NCBI GenBank assembly: GCA_019915135.1
Contig: JAHLMK010000002.1
Span: 186,001-250,000 of the forward strand
Direction of reading: 5' to 3'
From: Strobilurus pachycystidiatus
Lineage: Eukaryota > Basidiomycota > Agaricomycetes > Agaricales > Physalacriaceae
Length of the DNA stretch: 64,000 bases
Both the position numbers and the translations under genes were made by a program. The notes beneath the pieces were generated by a model. That model ran no database searches. It worked only from the letters and a program-made list of their open reading frames with translations, and was not told the origin of the DNA. Position 1 is the stretch's first letter; every line of letters starts with the position of its first letter. Below, one piece after another: positions 1 through 11,421 of this stretch.

Positions 1-75
1 CGAACATGTTCGAGATTTCGGACGATGGCCCGATCGAATTTGATTTTCCCGTTCCTAAGTCATCGACCTACAATC

Positions 76-1066
76 ATGTCGGCGTACGGGGCCATCACAA
101 CGCGTCGAGTCGAAGGCGCACTTCCGTCGACAAAGTGGTACTCTAAATCCAAGGACAGCTCTATCACCGTCCAACACCTCACACTCGAGACTGCGAAACC
201 CGTTCCAGGCCTCGTCGAGTACTTGTCTGCAGTATTTACTGCAGAAGTCGAGGCTGGCTTGACTTACCCTCAAGAGGGCCCTTATGATCAGGCCGCGTTT
301 GAAGCCTACTTCTTCGCCGCAGACGCGTTTGTGGCGATTCTCAATACGAATGAGGAGCCTGATCCCAAGGATGACTCAAATGATGCCATCGTCGACTCAG
401 AGGCAATCAAGTCGTCAAGTCTGAGCATCATAGACACCGCTAATGGTCGACCTTGGGAAGAATGCGTCATGGGCTACTACTATGTATGTGACTCCTCCGT
501 TCGTTCCTTGGCGCGTTCAGGTCGGGCGTCATAGCACCTCGCTCCTGGATCTCTAAACTCGACATGATTGGATACTGATGCAAAATCACAGATTAAACCA
601 AATTATCCAGGAAGATCTTCCCATGTCAGTGTGGTCCTTCATAGCGTAGATATTCCTGAGGCGCGGAATGCTGTTAAAACTTGGATGTCACTGACGGGTT
701 TCATCTTATCCTCAGATATGTAACGCGGGGTTCGTCGTGCCGCCCGCACAGCGTGGTCGGGGATTCGGATCAGTCCTAGCCAAGTCCTACGTGCACTACG
801 CGCCCAAGCTGGCATATCAAGCGAGCGTCTTCAATCTTGTGTATGTCAACAACGTGGCGTCAATCAAGTATGTGGTTGCATTACTCTTGTACCGACGACA
901 GGTGCTCAAGTACGTTACTCGGCTAAAAAGGCTTTGGGAGCGTCTCGGGTTCACGAAAGCAGGACGTATTCCGCGTGCGGGAAGACTGAAGCGAAAGGAC
1001 GGAAACGGAGAAGAGTATATGGACGCATGGGTCTTCTATAAGAGCTTTATCGATGCCGAGGCTTAG
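76..1066 (+). CDS. GNAT N-acetyltransferase (Mpr1-like)
   Basis: Four exons read in frame: 76-483, 592-624, 716-867 and 931-1066, giving about 242 residues. The C-terminal half is a GNAT acetyl-CoA-binding fold. The junction of exons 2 and 3 makes SSHICNAGF, followed by PPAQRGRGFGS, the acetyl-CoA pyrophosphate loop, then FNLVYVNN and LWERLGFTKAGRIP. These patterns are typical of the fungal family that includes yeast Mpr1 (azetidine-2-carboxylate and proline-analogue acetyltransferase). The real substrate is not visible. The ATG at 76 was chosen because conserved sequence (TTRRVEGALPSTKWYS) starts just after it; an ATG at 25 is in the same frame. A different frame from an ATG at 6 reads FEISDDGPIEFDFPVP, which also looks coding, so the true N-terminus may involve a frame break or lie partly outside the window. 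Confidence 0.75.
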
Positions 1067-2989
1067 TTTGAAGTAGACTCGACCATACAGCGCATTCTGT
1101 GAACGTAGACACGAACTTGCAGCGATGTAATAGTTTTTAGACTTGCCACTCAAGTGCCCAGATAGACCGAGAGGTGAGTACCACTGTAAGCCCCAATCGA
1201 TACGGATTACTGAGCTCCGCTACTAGTATGAGGCAGCGTCCCGAGTCACAATGGAGTGGGTTTGATATAGCACTACGTAGAATTTGGACGTGCAGTCCAG
1301 AGTAGGACGAGAACGTCAGGCTGGAGATGGGACTCCATTGTGCGAGTCGGCGCCGGAAAGAACAAGTAATCGCACAGATTGGGAAATGAATACGACGAAA
1401 GAAGGAATCACATCCCAGAGCCAAGGAAACTGTGACTCTATGTGAATCGGCGAGATGATTGCTGCTGTCCCGAGGATCCGGTGACTTTAGACAGATGGTT
1501 GGCGACAGCATTGTGGACGATTCGGATCTTGAGCCACTAGCATTTAGTCGAAGGAGGCTGAGTTGGGCGTCGTACTCCACGTCCCATCGTATATAGCTAA
1601 GCAGAGAAATCGAGGTTGACAGCCTCAAGAACCCAGCAGTCAGGGACTTCCGTGTGCGGAGCTCTCCAAGTGGCTTCTCGCGAGGATTACACGTTCACAA
1701 GCGTTCACGAGACAGAAGAGTGTTCAAATTAATACCGTCCCGACAGATTTGCCATTCCGAGAGACAATGTGGATATGCACACGTTGTTTAAGCATGACTT
1801 GTACCGAAATCACTGACTCGAGGCGGTGGCGAGGACAGGAAAGACCTTGCTGTCAGACATTTCGGTGTGGGAACTCTGGGGAGTTGCTGCGCGGGTTTTT
1901 GAGTGCAGGGCGATCTAAAGGAAGAACGTTGTCGAGTGCTGGAATGATCTTTTGTGAGGGGTCGGGAAGACGCGATGCACGAGGCTAGCCACTGTGCGGA
2001 GACCCGGACGTGGCGGCAGATCCTGAAGATTCTGGCATCTTCTAGATCAGTCGCAGCCAGTGAGCTCCGACCAGGACCGTGCTGTGCATATGTGGAGATC
2101 TGTGTCGCCTTAGAGAGTGTCATCGGCCGTGAGGGCCATCGCCTTATCGTAGCTCAGGTACTAGTGCACTGGTCGCTCGCAGCCGGGGAAGGTCTTCCGG
2201 TGAGGCTGAGAGAACACACGAGAATATTCAGTGACTCATTTGGGCAGGCATTATTGTTGTGTGTAAGGATCGTCGTTGCAAGCGACGATGAGAGAGACGG
2301 AAAAGACCTCTATTGAACACTGCTGTAGAGGGTCGCTATGGCCAAACGATGAACAAATGCAGCGGCCAAGCCTGGCAGCGCCGTTTGTCCCAAACAGGGC
2401 CGGATCAATGAGATCTGTGATTGGATCTCGGCGTGACACCTGTGGGTTGATAAATAGCGGCGTCAAAGGCTATGCACCCTTGCCTTTAAAGCACCCACCC
2501 TCCTTTCCAGCCGCCTGGCCTCATACATAGACAACCTTTCATCGACTCGGATCCTCTGAGCTCTGTCTTCCCTCCTTAGGCGCCCTTCTACGAGCCGTTC
2601 CTCGCTCCACCCTCCGCCTAATTTCTGGCCTTGGCGCCTCAACCCAACCCCCCACCACACTCCTGGGACTATCTGGTGAACGCACTGGCATTCACATTCT
2701 TACTCCCTCTCCGAAATTCTCATTGACCTCAGGTGAGTCTATTGCACCATTCTCGTCGATTTTCCCGGCAACAAAACGTTATGTCCAAAAGGAGTTACCT
2801 TTGCCCTTTGTTTGATGTGGCAAATGGCTGTCGACGCTACAAATCTTTTTTTTGATGTGCACTTCGCCATGCATTCTTTTGGGAAGCTTGCCTTTGTCGT
2901 CACTTCTCTTATATCAGTGCTTCATTATTCTTCGCGGTGTTCTAATCATGCTACAGAAAGTTACTGTGTTGTTTAATTGTCACGCGTAA
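1067..2989. other. Intergenic, no supported gene
   Basis: About 1.9 kb without a convincing coding exon on either strand. Open frames are short, lack family motifs and have poor composition. The 3' part (roughly 2500-2730) is pyrimidine-rich and probably holds the promoter and 5' UTR of the cyclin gene that follows, with A/T-rich patches such as gataaatagc near 2448. A GTGAGT at 2733 could start a 5' UTR intron. Confidence 0.5.
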
Positions 2990-4028
2990 ATGGCAACTAC
3001 GTATGCATCGCATCCTGACGGTGCTGGCAAGAAACCGAAAAGCTTCCAACAAATCCCATCGGTGAGGTCTAGTCTGTGACGCATCAATCGCAAAACGCTA
3101 ACGGAAAGATCAGCAGTCCTCTGCTGCCAAGACGGAGGGCTTCTACGGCAACGAAGAGATATCCGTGCTCTGCGCTCGTTTCATCACCCACCTTTTCGCC
3201 TGCCCGGAAAATCCCCCAGCGTCGAGTCCTTCCTCCGCCAAACTCCCCCACTTCATTGCGTATGCCTTCCATCGGACTAAGCTCCATAGCACCGTCACCT
3301 TCGCCGCTTTAATATTACTTCAGCGTCTGAAAGCTCGCTTCCCCACCGCTCGAGGATCTTCTGGCCACCGGTTGTTCCTCTCGGCTTTCATGATTGCTTC
3401 TAAAGTAATATGCGACGACACTTACTCCAACAAGTCTTGGACCATTGTCGGTCAAGGCATGTTCAATCTGCGAGAGGTGAACCAGATGGAGCGCGAGATG
3501 TGCTCATACCTTGATTGGGAACTCACGGTCGACTATACGCTGCTGTTGGATTTCGAGAAGATGGTTAGGAACGATTTCCGCGCGGATCATGGGCCGTATC
3601 CAACGTACTCTCTGCACACCGTGTCGAAACGCGCAAAGCGTGCCGCCGAATCAGAATCTGCAACTCCCCTGCCCGATCCATCCTCGTCATCGAGTCCCAT
3701 CCCCTCGTTTGGCTACGCCAGCCGGCAAGGGTCCCCGACTGTATCGGTCACAGCAGATTCGCCACAGAAACGGAGGCGGAGGGACTATCGGGACCCGGAG
3801 ACGCCACCGCCGCAGACGCCTTCCCCGACACATTCTGCCTACTCCCCGGCTTCGTCTGCGTCCCCCACTACGCCCAATGGCCCCCACGACTTCTCCGCCA
3901 AGATTCGCGGTCTCGACAACTCTCCCGTGTTTACCCTAGCGCGGAGAGCGCCAAAGGACGTGGGACCCACCGGCGCCCATCCGCTCAAGACGAAAATGTT
4001 TTCCTTGGCGTCCAGTACTGTTTGGTAG
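2990..4028 (+). CDS. PHO80/PCL-type cyclin
   Basis: Two exons, 2990-3061 and 3114-4028, joined across a 52-nt intron, give about 328 residues. The cyclin box lies in roughly residues 35-150. Visible elements include ISVLCARFITHLF, TFAALILLQRLK, LFLSAFMIASKVICDD and the signature region MFNLREVNQMEREMCSYLDW, which match Pho85-type cyclins (Pcl1/Pcl2, Pho80). Such cyclins activate the Pho85/CDK5-like kinase in cell-cycle entry, polarity and phosphate control; which role applies here cannot be told. The C-terminal half is low-complexity Ser/Pro-rich with many SP/TP sites (PETPPPQTPSPTHS), likely disordered and phosphorylated. The start is supported by an in-frame ATG (MATTYASHPDG) and by clean splicing into the cyclin box. 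Confidence 0.85.
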
Positions 4029-4505
4029 TGTCTATCTTATTTGCGTGCTGAAGCTTTCATTTCCATGTTCCTTGCATTCATGGTTCCATGTATACATACT
4101 GACGGCACTCACACTATACCTTCACAATCGCATACCTAACTGCATTACTTATATAGCATAAATGTACCCGTACACTCTTTAGGCATCTCTTCTCCCATCA
4201 TGCAAATGACCACTGTATAACATTTTCATGGACTATCAGGCATCTAACTTACTTACTGTGTCCTCTCCTTCAATATAAACGTTGATTTCCATCCGATGCT
4301 TGATCAACGCGCCCTCACGGGCGCGTTCTCCGTTGTATCCACCCCTGTGCAGATTGCAGTAAAGTACAGTCCTCGTGGCAAGATGTGGCAGGCAGGAGCC
4401 TGAAATGACATGAAGCGTGATGGAGAGCGGGATGTCCCACTGTCGTCCACAACTTCATTGGTGTTAAGCGCCCGGACTTAGGCGCGCGTTCACGCTTACA
4501 CAGAT
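4029..4505. other. Intergenic, 3' flank of cyclin
   Basis: A/T-rich sequence after the cyclin stop with several TATAT/CATA tracts, consistent with a 3' UTR and polyadenylation region. No coding exon was recognised. Confidence 0.45.
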
Positions 4506-5057
4506 ATGGCATTGTGGGTCCATGATTCCCCGCCTCTGGAGGAGATCCTCTCAAAACTGGTTCACTCTGAGACTCCTCCGCTTAAGATATCGCTGTCAGG
4601 GAAGACATCGTGTTTATTACTCATGTGCCACCGTCTGGACGGCTGATGCTCTTATCCGGGAATTCTATAGAGACTTGTTTGCTATGGGCTGTGCATTGAC
4701 ACCGAGCCTGCCCCCGAGCAGCAGACTCACACGTGGGAGACAGCAGCTTGGAAGAATGATGGACGTACCGCGAGCTCGGACGTCGCCTCAAAAGCCAAGA
4801 TTCAATCAGTGACGAGAAGGGTCCGTGTATGAGTTATCGACTGATAGCGATATGGTGACGCGGGTCGCGGTCAGGTGTACAGCAGAGATGAGCGCCTTGC
4901 GAGCGCTGAGCGCTCAAGCGCCCAAGATGAGCAATTAGAGCGAGTACAGGGAGTTGTCCGTCAGGCCTTGAATCAGGCTCCGTTACAGGTACCGTTCGAA
5001 GAGACCCACAATCTACTCATATTGACCCATTCCGCACAAGCTGTTGTCAAACTCTGA
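4506..5057 (+). CDS. Small unrecognised multi-exon gene
   Basis: A coding-like stretch whose family I do not recognise. From ATG 4506 it reads MALWVHDSPPLEEILSKLVHSE and continues to about 4624, where GT/AG signals allow a ~46-nt intron (4625-4670). A second segment contains WETAAWKNDGRT and ASSDVASKAKIQ. A clear ~54-nt intron ending at 4874 leads into a last exon with RDERLASAERSSAQDEQLERV and a stop at 5057. The last exon is charged and helical. The phase between the first and second exons does not fit simply, so one boundary is wrong or the gene is damaged. Composition argues for real coding sequence, but no function can be given. Confidence 0.35.
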
Positions 5058-6068
5058 ATTTGTTCTAGTCAGGTTCAACGGCGATTTTACCCAATTTCAG
5101 ACAATACTCTACTTAGATCGGCAGAAGGAATGACAGCAGACCGTCACTCTACAGCCCACAATCGCATGTTTTGATGAAAAAGAAGAATAGGCAATGTAAA
5201 TAATAACGAGATGCTTGCGATACTCTGTTCCAAATCAGCGGGTAGTGATCAGAATCGCATAGAACGTACCGAGGACGTCTTATCATTATGTTGCCAGAGT
5301 GACTCGGGACAAAAGGATGCTTGTCGGCACAACGATGACTACACCAGTACAGCAGTTGAAGACCGCCGATGATTGTCGTCAATGGAAAGAAGAACTGTCA
5401 GATAATACAGCAGTAGCGTAAGATTGGGATGTAGAGAGGTACAATCGACAGTAACGCTCGCAATTCGAGCGCCCAACGTTTGCGGCGAATGAGAAGGCCC
5501 GAGTTTGAAGTGGCACTGAGGCCAACAGCGTGGTTAGACCACGAGTCAAGACAGCTCAGTACTCTGTACTCACTCCCCAAGTACACTACGATAGAAACAG
5601 AAGACTATCAACAGAGCGGAGGACGCAGGTGTCACACAGAGAACGCTACAACCCAGAATGCCGGAGTCAGGCCACTGTCAACAGAGCGAAGGACGCAAGT
5701 GACAGAGAATGAATAAGATTCGGGAGAGAGGCCTTCATCCAAAATCATTGAGAGAGAGAAACGAGAGAGGCAGGCGACTAGACAAACCAGAGTCAAACAA
5801 GAGTTGAGCGCAGTGCGCTGGTCGAAGAGCAGTCTTTTGAGACAAGTCAAGTTAAAGAGACGCCCCATGATGGAGAGGTAAATGACTCTTCACTAACAAG
5901 AAAACATTGTATCTTCGTCCAGAGTGCTACAAAGAGGTCAGACAGAAAGTCAGATATGATATATGATGGTGGCCGGAAAGCAACTTGCAGGCAAGCCGAG
6001 CCCGATTGAGACCGGCAGCAAGCCGAGCGGAGTTGAATCATCGCTCTCCGGTAACCGTCATCTGCATT
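5058..6068. other. Intergenic with an imperfect direct repeat
   Basis: About 1 kb with no recognised gene. It holds two copies of a ~30-nt sequence, 5605-5634 and 5675-5704, matching at about 26 of 30 positions (core TCAACAGAGCG[G/A]AGGACGCA). They are spaced 70 nt apart. The rest is A/G-rich with no clear structure, and it precedes the Nab2-like gene. Confidence 0.4.
5605..5704 (+). repeat. Two-copy imperfect direct repeat, 70-nt period
   Basis: Copies at 5605-5634 and 5675-5704 share TCAACAGAGCGxAGGACGCAxGTG with about four mismatches. There are only two copies, so it looks like a local duplication rather than a satellite. No coding role is apparent. Confidence 0.5.
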
Positions 6069-8111
6069 ATGCCTTTTGGCCTCACCATTGGAACTGACCG
6101 TGCGCAAGCGCTAGAGGTGTGTATATAACGTGAGTATGCTCATAAATGTTCGATTAATGCTCCCTATAGCGCACTATTCAACATGAACTCGCTGCAAAGG
6201 GTTACAGTCCAGATGGCGGTGAGTCGTCTTTCTGCCAGTTTCCCGACGACGCCGCTGAATGCCTCGAAAAAGACAATGTCATGGCGGAATACATCACTAT
6301 CATGATAATAAACAATAAGACAGCAGGTGCGTGGTTTGTGGCGTATACTGCGACCTAAGCTAACGACTGTTTGCTATCATTCAGCCCAGATCACGCAGGA
6401 GTTGGTTGATTGTAAGCTTTCCATCCGCCGTGTTCCATCTATCGCTCGCTGACAGACTTTTACTAGTGATTGGGACTGACTACGGTACCTATTCTTCTTC
6501 TGTGGCTTTTAAAGGACCGTTACTAAAAGACTTTCAGACCAGGCGTTCACCGACTGGCTATTTTCCGAAGCCGCCAAGGGCGCAACAGACGACGAAGCAG
6601 CTCCCGCCGAGGCTCCTGCACCCGAGCCAACACCTGAGCCTACTCGCGAAACGCAGCGGGGAGCTGACCCCTCAAGGCGTCCCCCAAACAGCTCCACCAG
6701 AAACGGCGTCTACCAACAGGCTTTGTCACAGGCACTACCCTCCACGTCTCAAAAACGCTCTGCCTCCGCCCGCTCTCCCTCGCCCAGCCATCCCAACAAA
6801 GTTCGAAGAACCGATGTACCCACTGGACCCCGCGCTATGCAACGCGACGGCTCCGCAAACCCCCGCAGTCTCATCGACCGACTGGGCCCCCATGCTGCGC
6901 GGAATCAAGTTCAAAACGGTCCCAGCGACGATATACAGTCTCGCATCGACAACATCACCAATACGCCGGATGCAAATGTGATGATGGCGAATGGCTTCCC
7001 AGGGGGCATGGATATGAACGCCATGGCGGCGGCTATGTCTGGCGGAATGAACGGCATTGGCATGCAGGATGTCCTGATGAACCAGATCGCATTAATGCAG
7101 ATGCTGAATCCCGCCATAGCCTTTGCGATGCAAAACGGTGGTATGCCGATGGACATGAACATGATGAACCAGTTCCAGCAGGGATATCAGGGTCAGAACG
7201 GCGCTGGCAGAGGACGGGGCAATGGGCGGGGACGGGGAGGAGCAGGGCGGGGACGCGGCGGCCATACAAATGCACCTTCAATAAACGTTGGGGGAGAGGC
7301 CGCTTCCATCTCGGCTCCGATGCCAATCTCTGCCACATCTGCTCAGCCGACTCCCGCTGTTCCACAAGAGGGTCAACGGGCAACCTACGTGTTCCCTGAA
7401 AGGCCTCAATCGCCCACTCTGTGCAAGTTCTCGACGAAATGCACGAACCCTCACTGTCGATGGGCGCATCCCTCACCTGTCGCTACAGCGGAGAGCGGTG
7501 TTGTGGTGAGCACCGAGGCTTGCGAACAAGGCAAGAACTGCAAGGATCAGGATTGCGCCAAGACGCATGTCAGTCCTGCAGTTCTTACTGCTAATCGTAA
7601 GTTTTCTGCTGAGTTCCACTTGTTCCTAAGCTAATATCAACTTCTAGCCTCCGCGCCTCCACCGCCGCCTGCACCTGTTCACACCCAACATCATGCCGCA
7701 CCTGCTCCGGTGCCATGTCGATTTGGAGCCGGTTGCACGCGACCGGGCTGCACCTTTGGCCATCCACCGCGTCCTTCTGCCCGGAGCGCTGCTCGCAGCC
7801 AACCATGTCGCTATGGGGCAGCCTGCACGCGGGGAGACTGCCAATTCCAGCACCCGGAAGGTCGCGTTCTACCGACATCCTTCCATCGCGGTCTGTCGGC
7901 GACTGCGCCTCTTGTCAACGTCAAGACGCCGGAGACTGGTAGCATGGGCGGCCCAAGCCCTCATAAAAGTGCCAAATTCAACAACCCGGCGGCCTTGAAG
8001 GACAAGTTAGAGAAACTTGAGCAGAAGAAGAACGAGATGGAGAGAGATCTCAAGTCGAAGGAGGAAGCCGCCAATAAGGACGCCAAACCGCCGGTCGCTC
8101 TTGCAGCGTGA
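6069..8111 (+). CDS. nab2: Nab2/ZC3H14-type CCCH zinc-finger poly(A) RNA-binding protein
   Basis: Seven exons (6069-6116, 6170-6218, 6273-6326, 6385-6411, 6467-6484, 6538-7596, 7648-8111) give about 572 residues. The N-terminus (residues 1-80, with MAEYITIMIINNK and ITQELVDLIGTDYDQAF) matches the PWI-like helical domain of Nab2. It is followed by an acidic/proline linker, a basic Ser-rich segment, a Met/Gly/Asn-rich segment, and an RGG-like tract (GRGRGNGRGRGGAGRGRGG) near residues 285-310. At least four compact CCCH fingers follow (CKFSTKCTNPHCRWAH, CEQGKNCKDQDCAKTH, CRFGAGCTRPGCTFGH, CRYGAACTRGDCQFQH), then a C-terminal coiled coil (KDKLEKLEQKKNEME). Nab2 proteins bind poly(A) tails in the nucleus and act in tail-length control and mRNA export. 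The five small 5' exons splice in perfect phase. Yeast Nab2 has seven fingers, so this copy may have fewer. Confidence 0.85.
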
Positions 8112-9019
8112 TATCGACACTTGGTCGCGTGAAGCCTATGCATTTCTATCTGTAACTCTTATCCAAAGCAGACAATCATCGTTTAGCTTTACCACACTTG
8201 TAGTAATCTTATTTAGTGTCCAATTCTCTGGCTAGTGCTTCTTCTCTAGTATACATACAAAAGTACATACCGTAGCTATCTCCTGGTTGCAGGAAGGGAC
8301 GGGTTTTTGGGTTGGAAGAAGCAAATCAATTCTTTGCAAAGGGCCTGCCAAAAGCTGCAGAGCCTTATGCACCCACCCCCCGAAATTTTGGCCTCAACTC
8401 CTTGACCTGAAGAGCTGGTACAACGCAGCAATCAAAATGAAAATGTAACAAGAGAAGTCAATTTGGGTGTGTGGCGCAAGTAATCTAGAGTCTTCGGGTG
8501 TGCGATTCGTTCTCGGCGCGAGACTCGTGCCAGTCAATAAATACGAGCGTAGCAAGTGAGTACTCATAGTCTTCACCCAACGGTTGGATATCGATACTTA
8601 CGCCGTAAGTACATAGCGCGTGACAGGCAGTACAGTAAATATCCGAAGACATATCCGGTGGCTGTGTGAAAGCAACTCAAACTGGGACAGTGGCGCACTC
8701 ACCAAGACCATCTTTCCTGCGCTAATGAAAGCCGGATAGCTGCTAAGCCCTATGCGACATACGTCTCTGCTGCCTCCCAGCTGAAGCTGTGTTGTTACTA
8801 TGGCCATCATGATCTTGCGTCGACGATTGAGACAGTACATCCGGAGTTGTATGTTTCCGCGCGGGAGACTGGAGAGTCAGATGTGCTCTCGGGCAAGTCC
8901 TTGCCCCTGGTAATCTTCCTGCGGGGTAATATGGGCCCCCGCATTCCCTCAAGTCAAAGTATCCGTGATTCAGCCTTTCCGGATCCCTAACCCTCCTTAG
9001 GATCCTCTTCCTCTTCGCC
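8112..9019. other. Intergenic between Nab2-like gene and transketolase pseudogene
   Basis: About 0.9 kb of 3' flank and upstream sequence with no supported exon. Open frames here are short and without motifs. Confidence 0.4.
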
Positions 9020-11098
9020 ATGGACTCCAACCAGAAGCTCGTCGTCAACACTATCCGCTGACTTGACGCAGCAGTTTAAGGGAGGACATCCTGGGACTGC
9101 AATGGGCGCAGCCGCCATCGGTGTCGCGCTGTGGAAACACACCTTGCGATACAACCCCAAGAATCCTCTCTGGTTCAACCGTGACCGCTTCGTGTTGAGC
9201 GCAGGACACGCGTGCCTCTGGCAGTACATTCAACTTCATCTTTCAGGCTATGACGCCTGGACTCTCGACGCGCTCAAGAAGTACCACAATCCAGACTTTG
9301 GTATCGCTGCCGGCCACCCAGAGATCGAGTTTCCCGGCATCGAGCTGACTACAGGTCTCTTGGGTCAGGGCATCGCCAATGCGGTCGGTTTGGCCATTGC
9401 TGAGAAGCAGCTCGCCGCCACATACAACCGTCCTGGTTTCGAGGTGGTGGACAATACTGTCTTCTGTTTTACGGGTGATGGTTGTCTCCAGGAAGGTGTT
9501 GGCCAGGAAGCGCTTTCACTCGCCGCGCATCTGAAGCTGGATAACCTCGTTCTCATCTACGACGACAACTCGGTGACCGTCGATGGTTCCATCGACCTAT
9601 GCTTGACGGATGACACTTCGGCCAAGATGAAGGCCAATGGCTGGGAGGTGTTGGAGGTCGAAGATGGAAATCACGACTTGGCGGGTATCATTGCGGCGTT
9701 GAAGACGGCAAGGGAGGTGAAGGACAAGCCTACCTTCATTCACATCCGCACGACCATCGGCTTTGGTTCGCGGAAAGCTAACACTGGTGCTGCCCATGGT
9801 GCTGCACTCGGGGACTCCGAAGTCGACTACGTGAAGAAGCAATTCGGCTTCGACGTTTCGCAAAAGTTCACCATCCCACAGGAGGTTTATGGTGAGCCTC
9901 ACCTCATTGTCAATACTTCCACCCCGCTCACATATTATCCAGACTATTATGCTTCTTGTAAAACTGATGGTGCTGCTGCTGAGGCAGCATGGGACGACCT
10001 CTTCCACAACGAATACGCTAAAGCCCATCCTGACCTCTATGCCGATCTCAACGACCGTATCACTGGCTCCGGACCCATATTTGGCGCGTCACTTCTCCCT
10101 CACAAGAGCGCTCTGCCGACAGAACCTCAAGCGACGCGTAAATCCAGCCATATCGCTGTGACGACCTTCGCGCATCGTAACAACGCGCTGATGTTGGGTT
10201 CCGCCGATTTGATGGAGAGTACCTTCGTGCACTGGGACAAGAAGTACGATGATCCCGAGTTGAAGCCAATGGTCGAGTTCCAGCACCCGAGCACCCAGCT
10301 TGGAGATTATGGTGGTCGCCAGATCCGCTACGGAATCAGGGAATTTGCGATGATTGGGATCGCAAATGGCTTGAACGCCTATCAGAATGGCATGTTTGTG
10401 CCGTGAGTATCATGTATTCGTCTTTAATCTTATGCTGATTGTCATTACTCCAGTGTCTGCTCTTCGTACTTCCAATTCTGGCTGTACGCTGCGCCCGCTG
10501 TCCGCATGTCCGCATTGCAGGGCCTACGGTTCATCGGGATTGGCACCCATGACTCTATTGGTGTTGGTGAAGATGGCCCGACACATCAGTCTACAGCGTG
10601 AGTATCATCTCGCCTTCCAATTCCCTTGCTCATTCAGTTCAGACTCGGCACATTCTTCCGTGCACTCCCGAACTGCAATGTCCTACGACCCGCCGATGCT
10701 GAAGAAACCATTGGATCCTGGCTCGTCGCTTTGGATTCGTCATCAGCACATACGCCCAGCATGCCTTACTCGCCAGCGCGTCCCTCTACTAGAGGGGCGC
10801 AACCCAAGGAATACAGGAACACGATCTTGGGTGTCGGCAAGACGCTCACTGTGGCGGTTGAGGCTTGAGGCAGTTATGGATGGGCGCGCTTCGCGCATGC
10901 CAGCGTCTCGATGCACACCTTCGGTCTCTCGGCACCATACTCGACCTTATTCGAAATCTTCGGGTTCGGTCCTCAGAACATTGCCGACAAGGTTGAGAAT
11001 TTCTTGAAGAGGCAGGGCGGTGTTCTTCCGCAGGTGGGAGACTTCGAGGAGTTGTTGCTGGGCTATGCAAAGGTGCATGCTGGTCCCCATGTTGCCTG
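9020..11098 (+). pseudogene. Dihydroxyacetone-synthase-like transketolase, disrupted
   Basis: Clear thiamine-diphosphate transketolase homology with several breaks. The start reads MDSNQKLVVNTIR and then hits TGA at 9059. Conserved sequence resumes in another frame at 9063 (TQQFKGGHPGTAMG), as if about 11 nt were lost. Next come the substrate and cofactor motifs SAGHACLWQY, GIAAGHPE, GLLGQGIANAVG and FTGDGCLQEG...LIYDDN (the GDG-N ThDP site). In-frame introns follow at 9892-9942 and near 10403 and 10600. The pyrimidine-domain part ([28 protein letters not shown]) is readable. Then the frame changes, LTRQRVPLLEG lies in another frame, and roughly 75 residues expected before QPKEYR are missing. 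A TGA at 10866-10868 interrupts just before GSYGWARFAHASVSMHTFG. The tail runs to 11098. Motifs such as LIYDDN and GSIDLC suggest a dihydroxyacetone-synthase-like rather than a housekeeping transketolase. It is probably a dead gene; an assembly fault is less likely given several independent lesions. Confidence 0.85.
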
Positions 11099-11421
11099 AT
11101 TTTTCTACAGATAGTCGATTGTTGTAAGTTAAGAGTATTGGGTAGCGTTGAGCAAATAATTGGAAATGTCAAGCAACCTAGGTGAAATGGAAAAATCGTT
11201 TGGCTCAATTACGAAGCTCCGACGGTGTTATAAAAACGCGCCCTAAGGTACATGTGAGCGACATCGATCTTTCTGGTTCGAGCTTCTTCACTTCAATCCC
11301 ATATCCATCCAGTAAGCCACGACCAAAACCCATCGCTGCCCTGATACCTCTGAGACTTCCGAACATAGGGTAGCCTACGATGTTGATCAATATCCCTAGC
11401 CGAAGTATAGAGGACGGGTCC
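11099..11421. other. Convergent intergenic spacer
   Basis: 3' flank shared by the transketolase pseudogene and the AAA gene on the opposite strand. No coding signal seen. Confidence 0.4.

Noticed and set aside
1137..1628. 163-codon minus-strand frame after the GNAT gene
   Set aside because: Ser/Leu/Arg-rich composition, no motif, no splice context; typical of chance frames.
3511..3939. 142-codon frame inside the cyclin gene
   Set aside because: Arg/Pro-rich out-of-frame reading of the cyclin C-terminus; the cyclin frame carries all conserved motifs.
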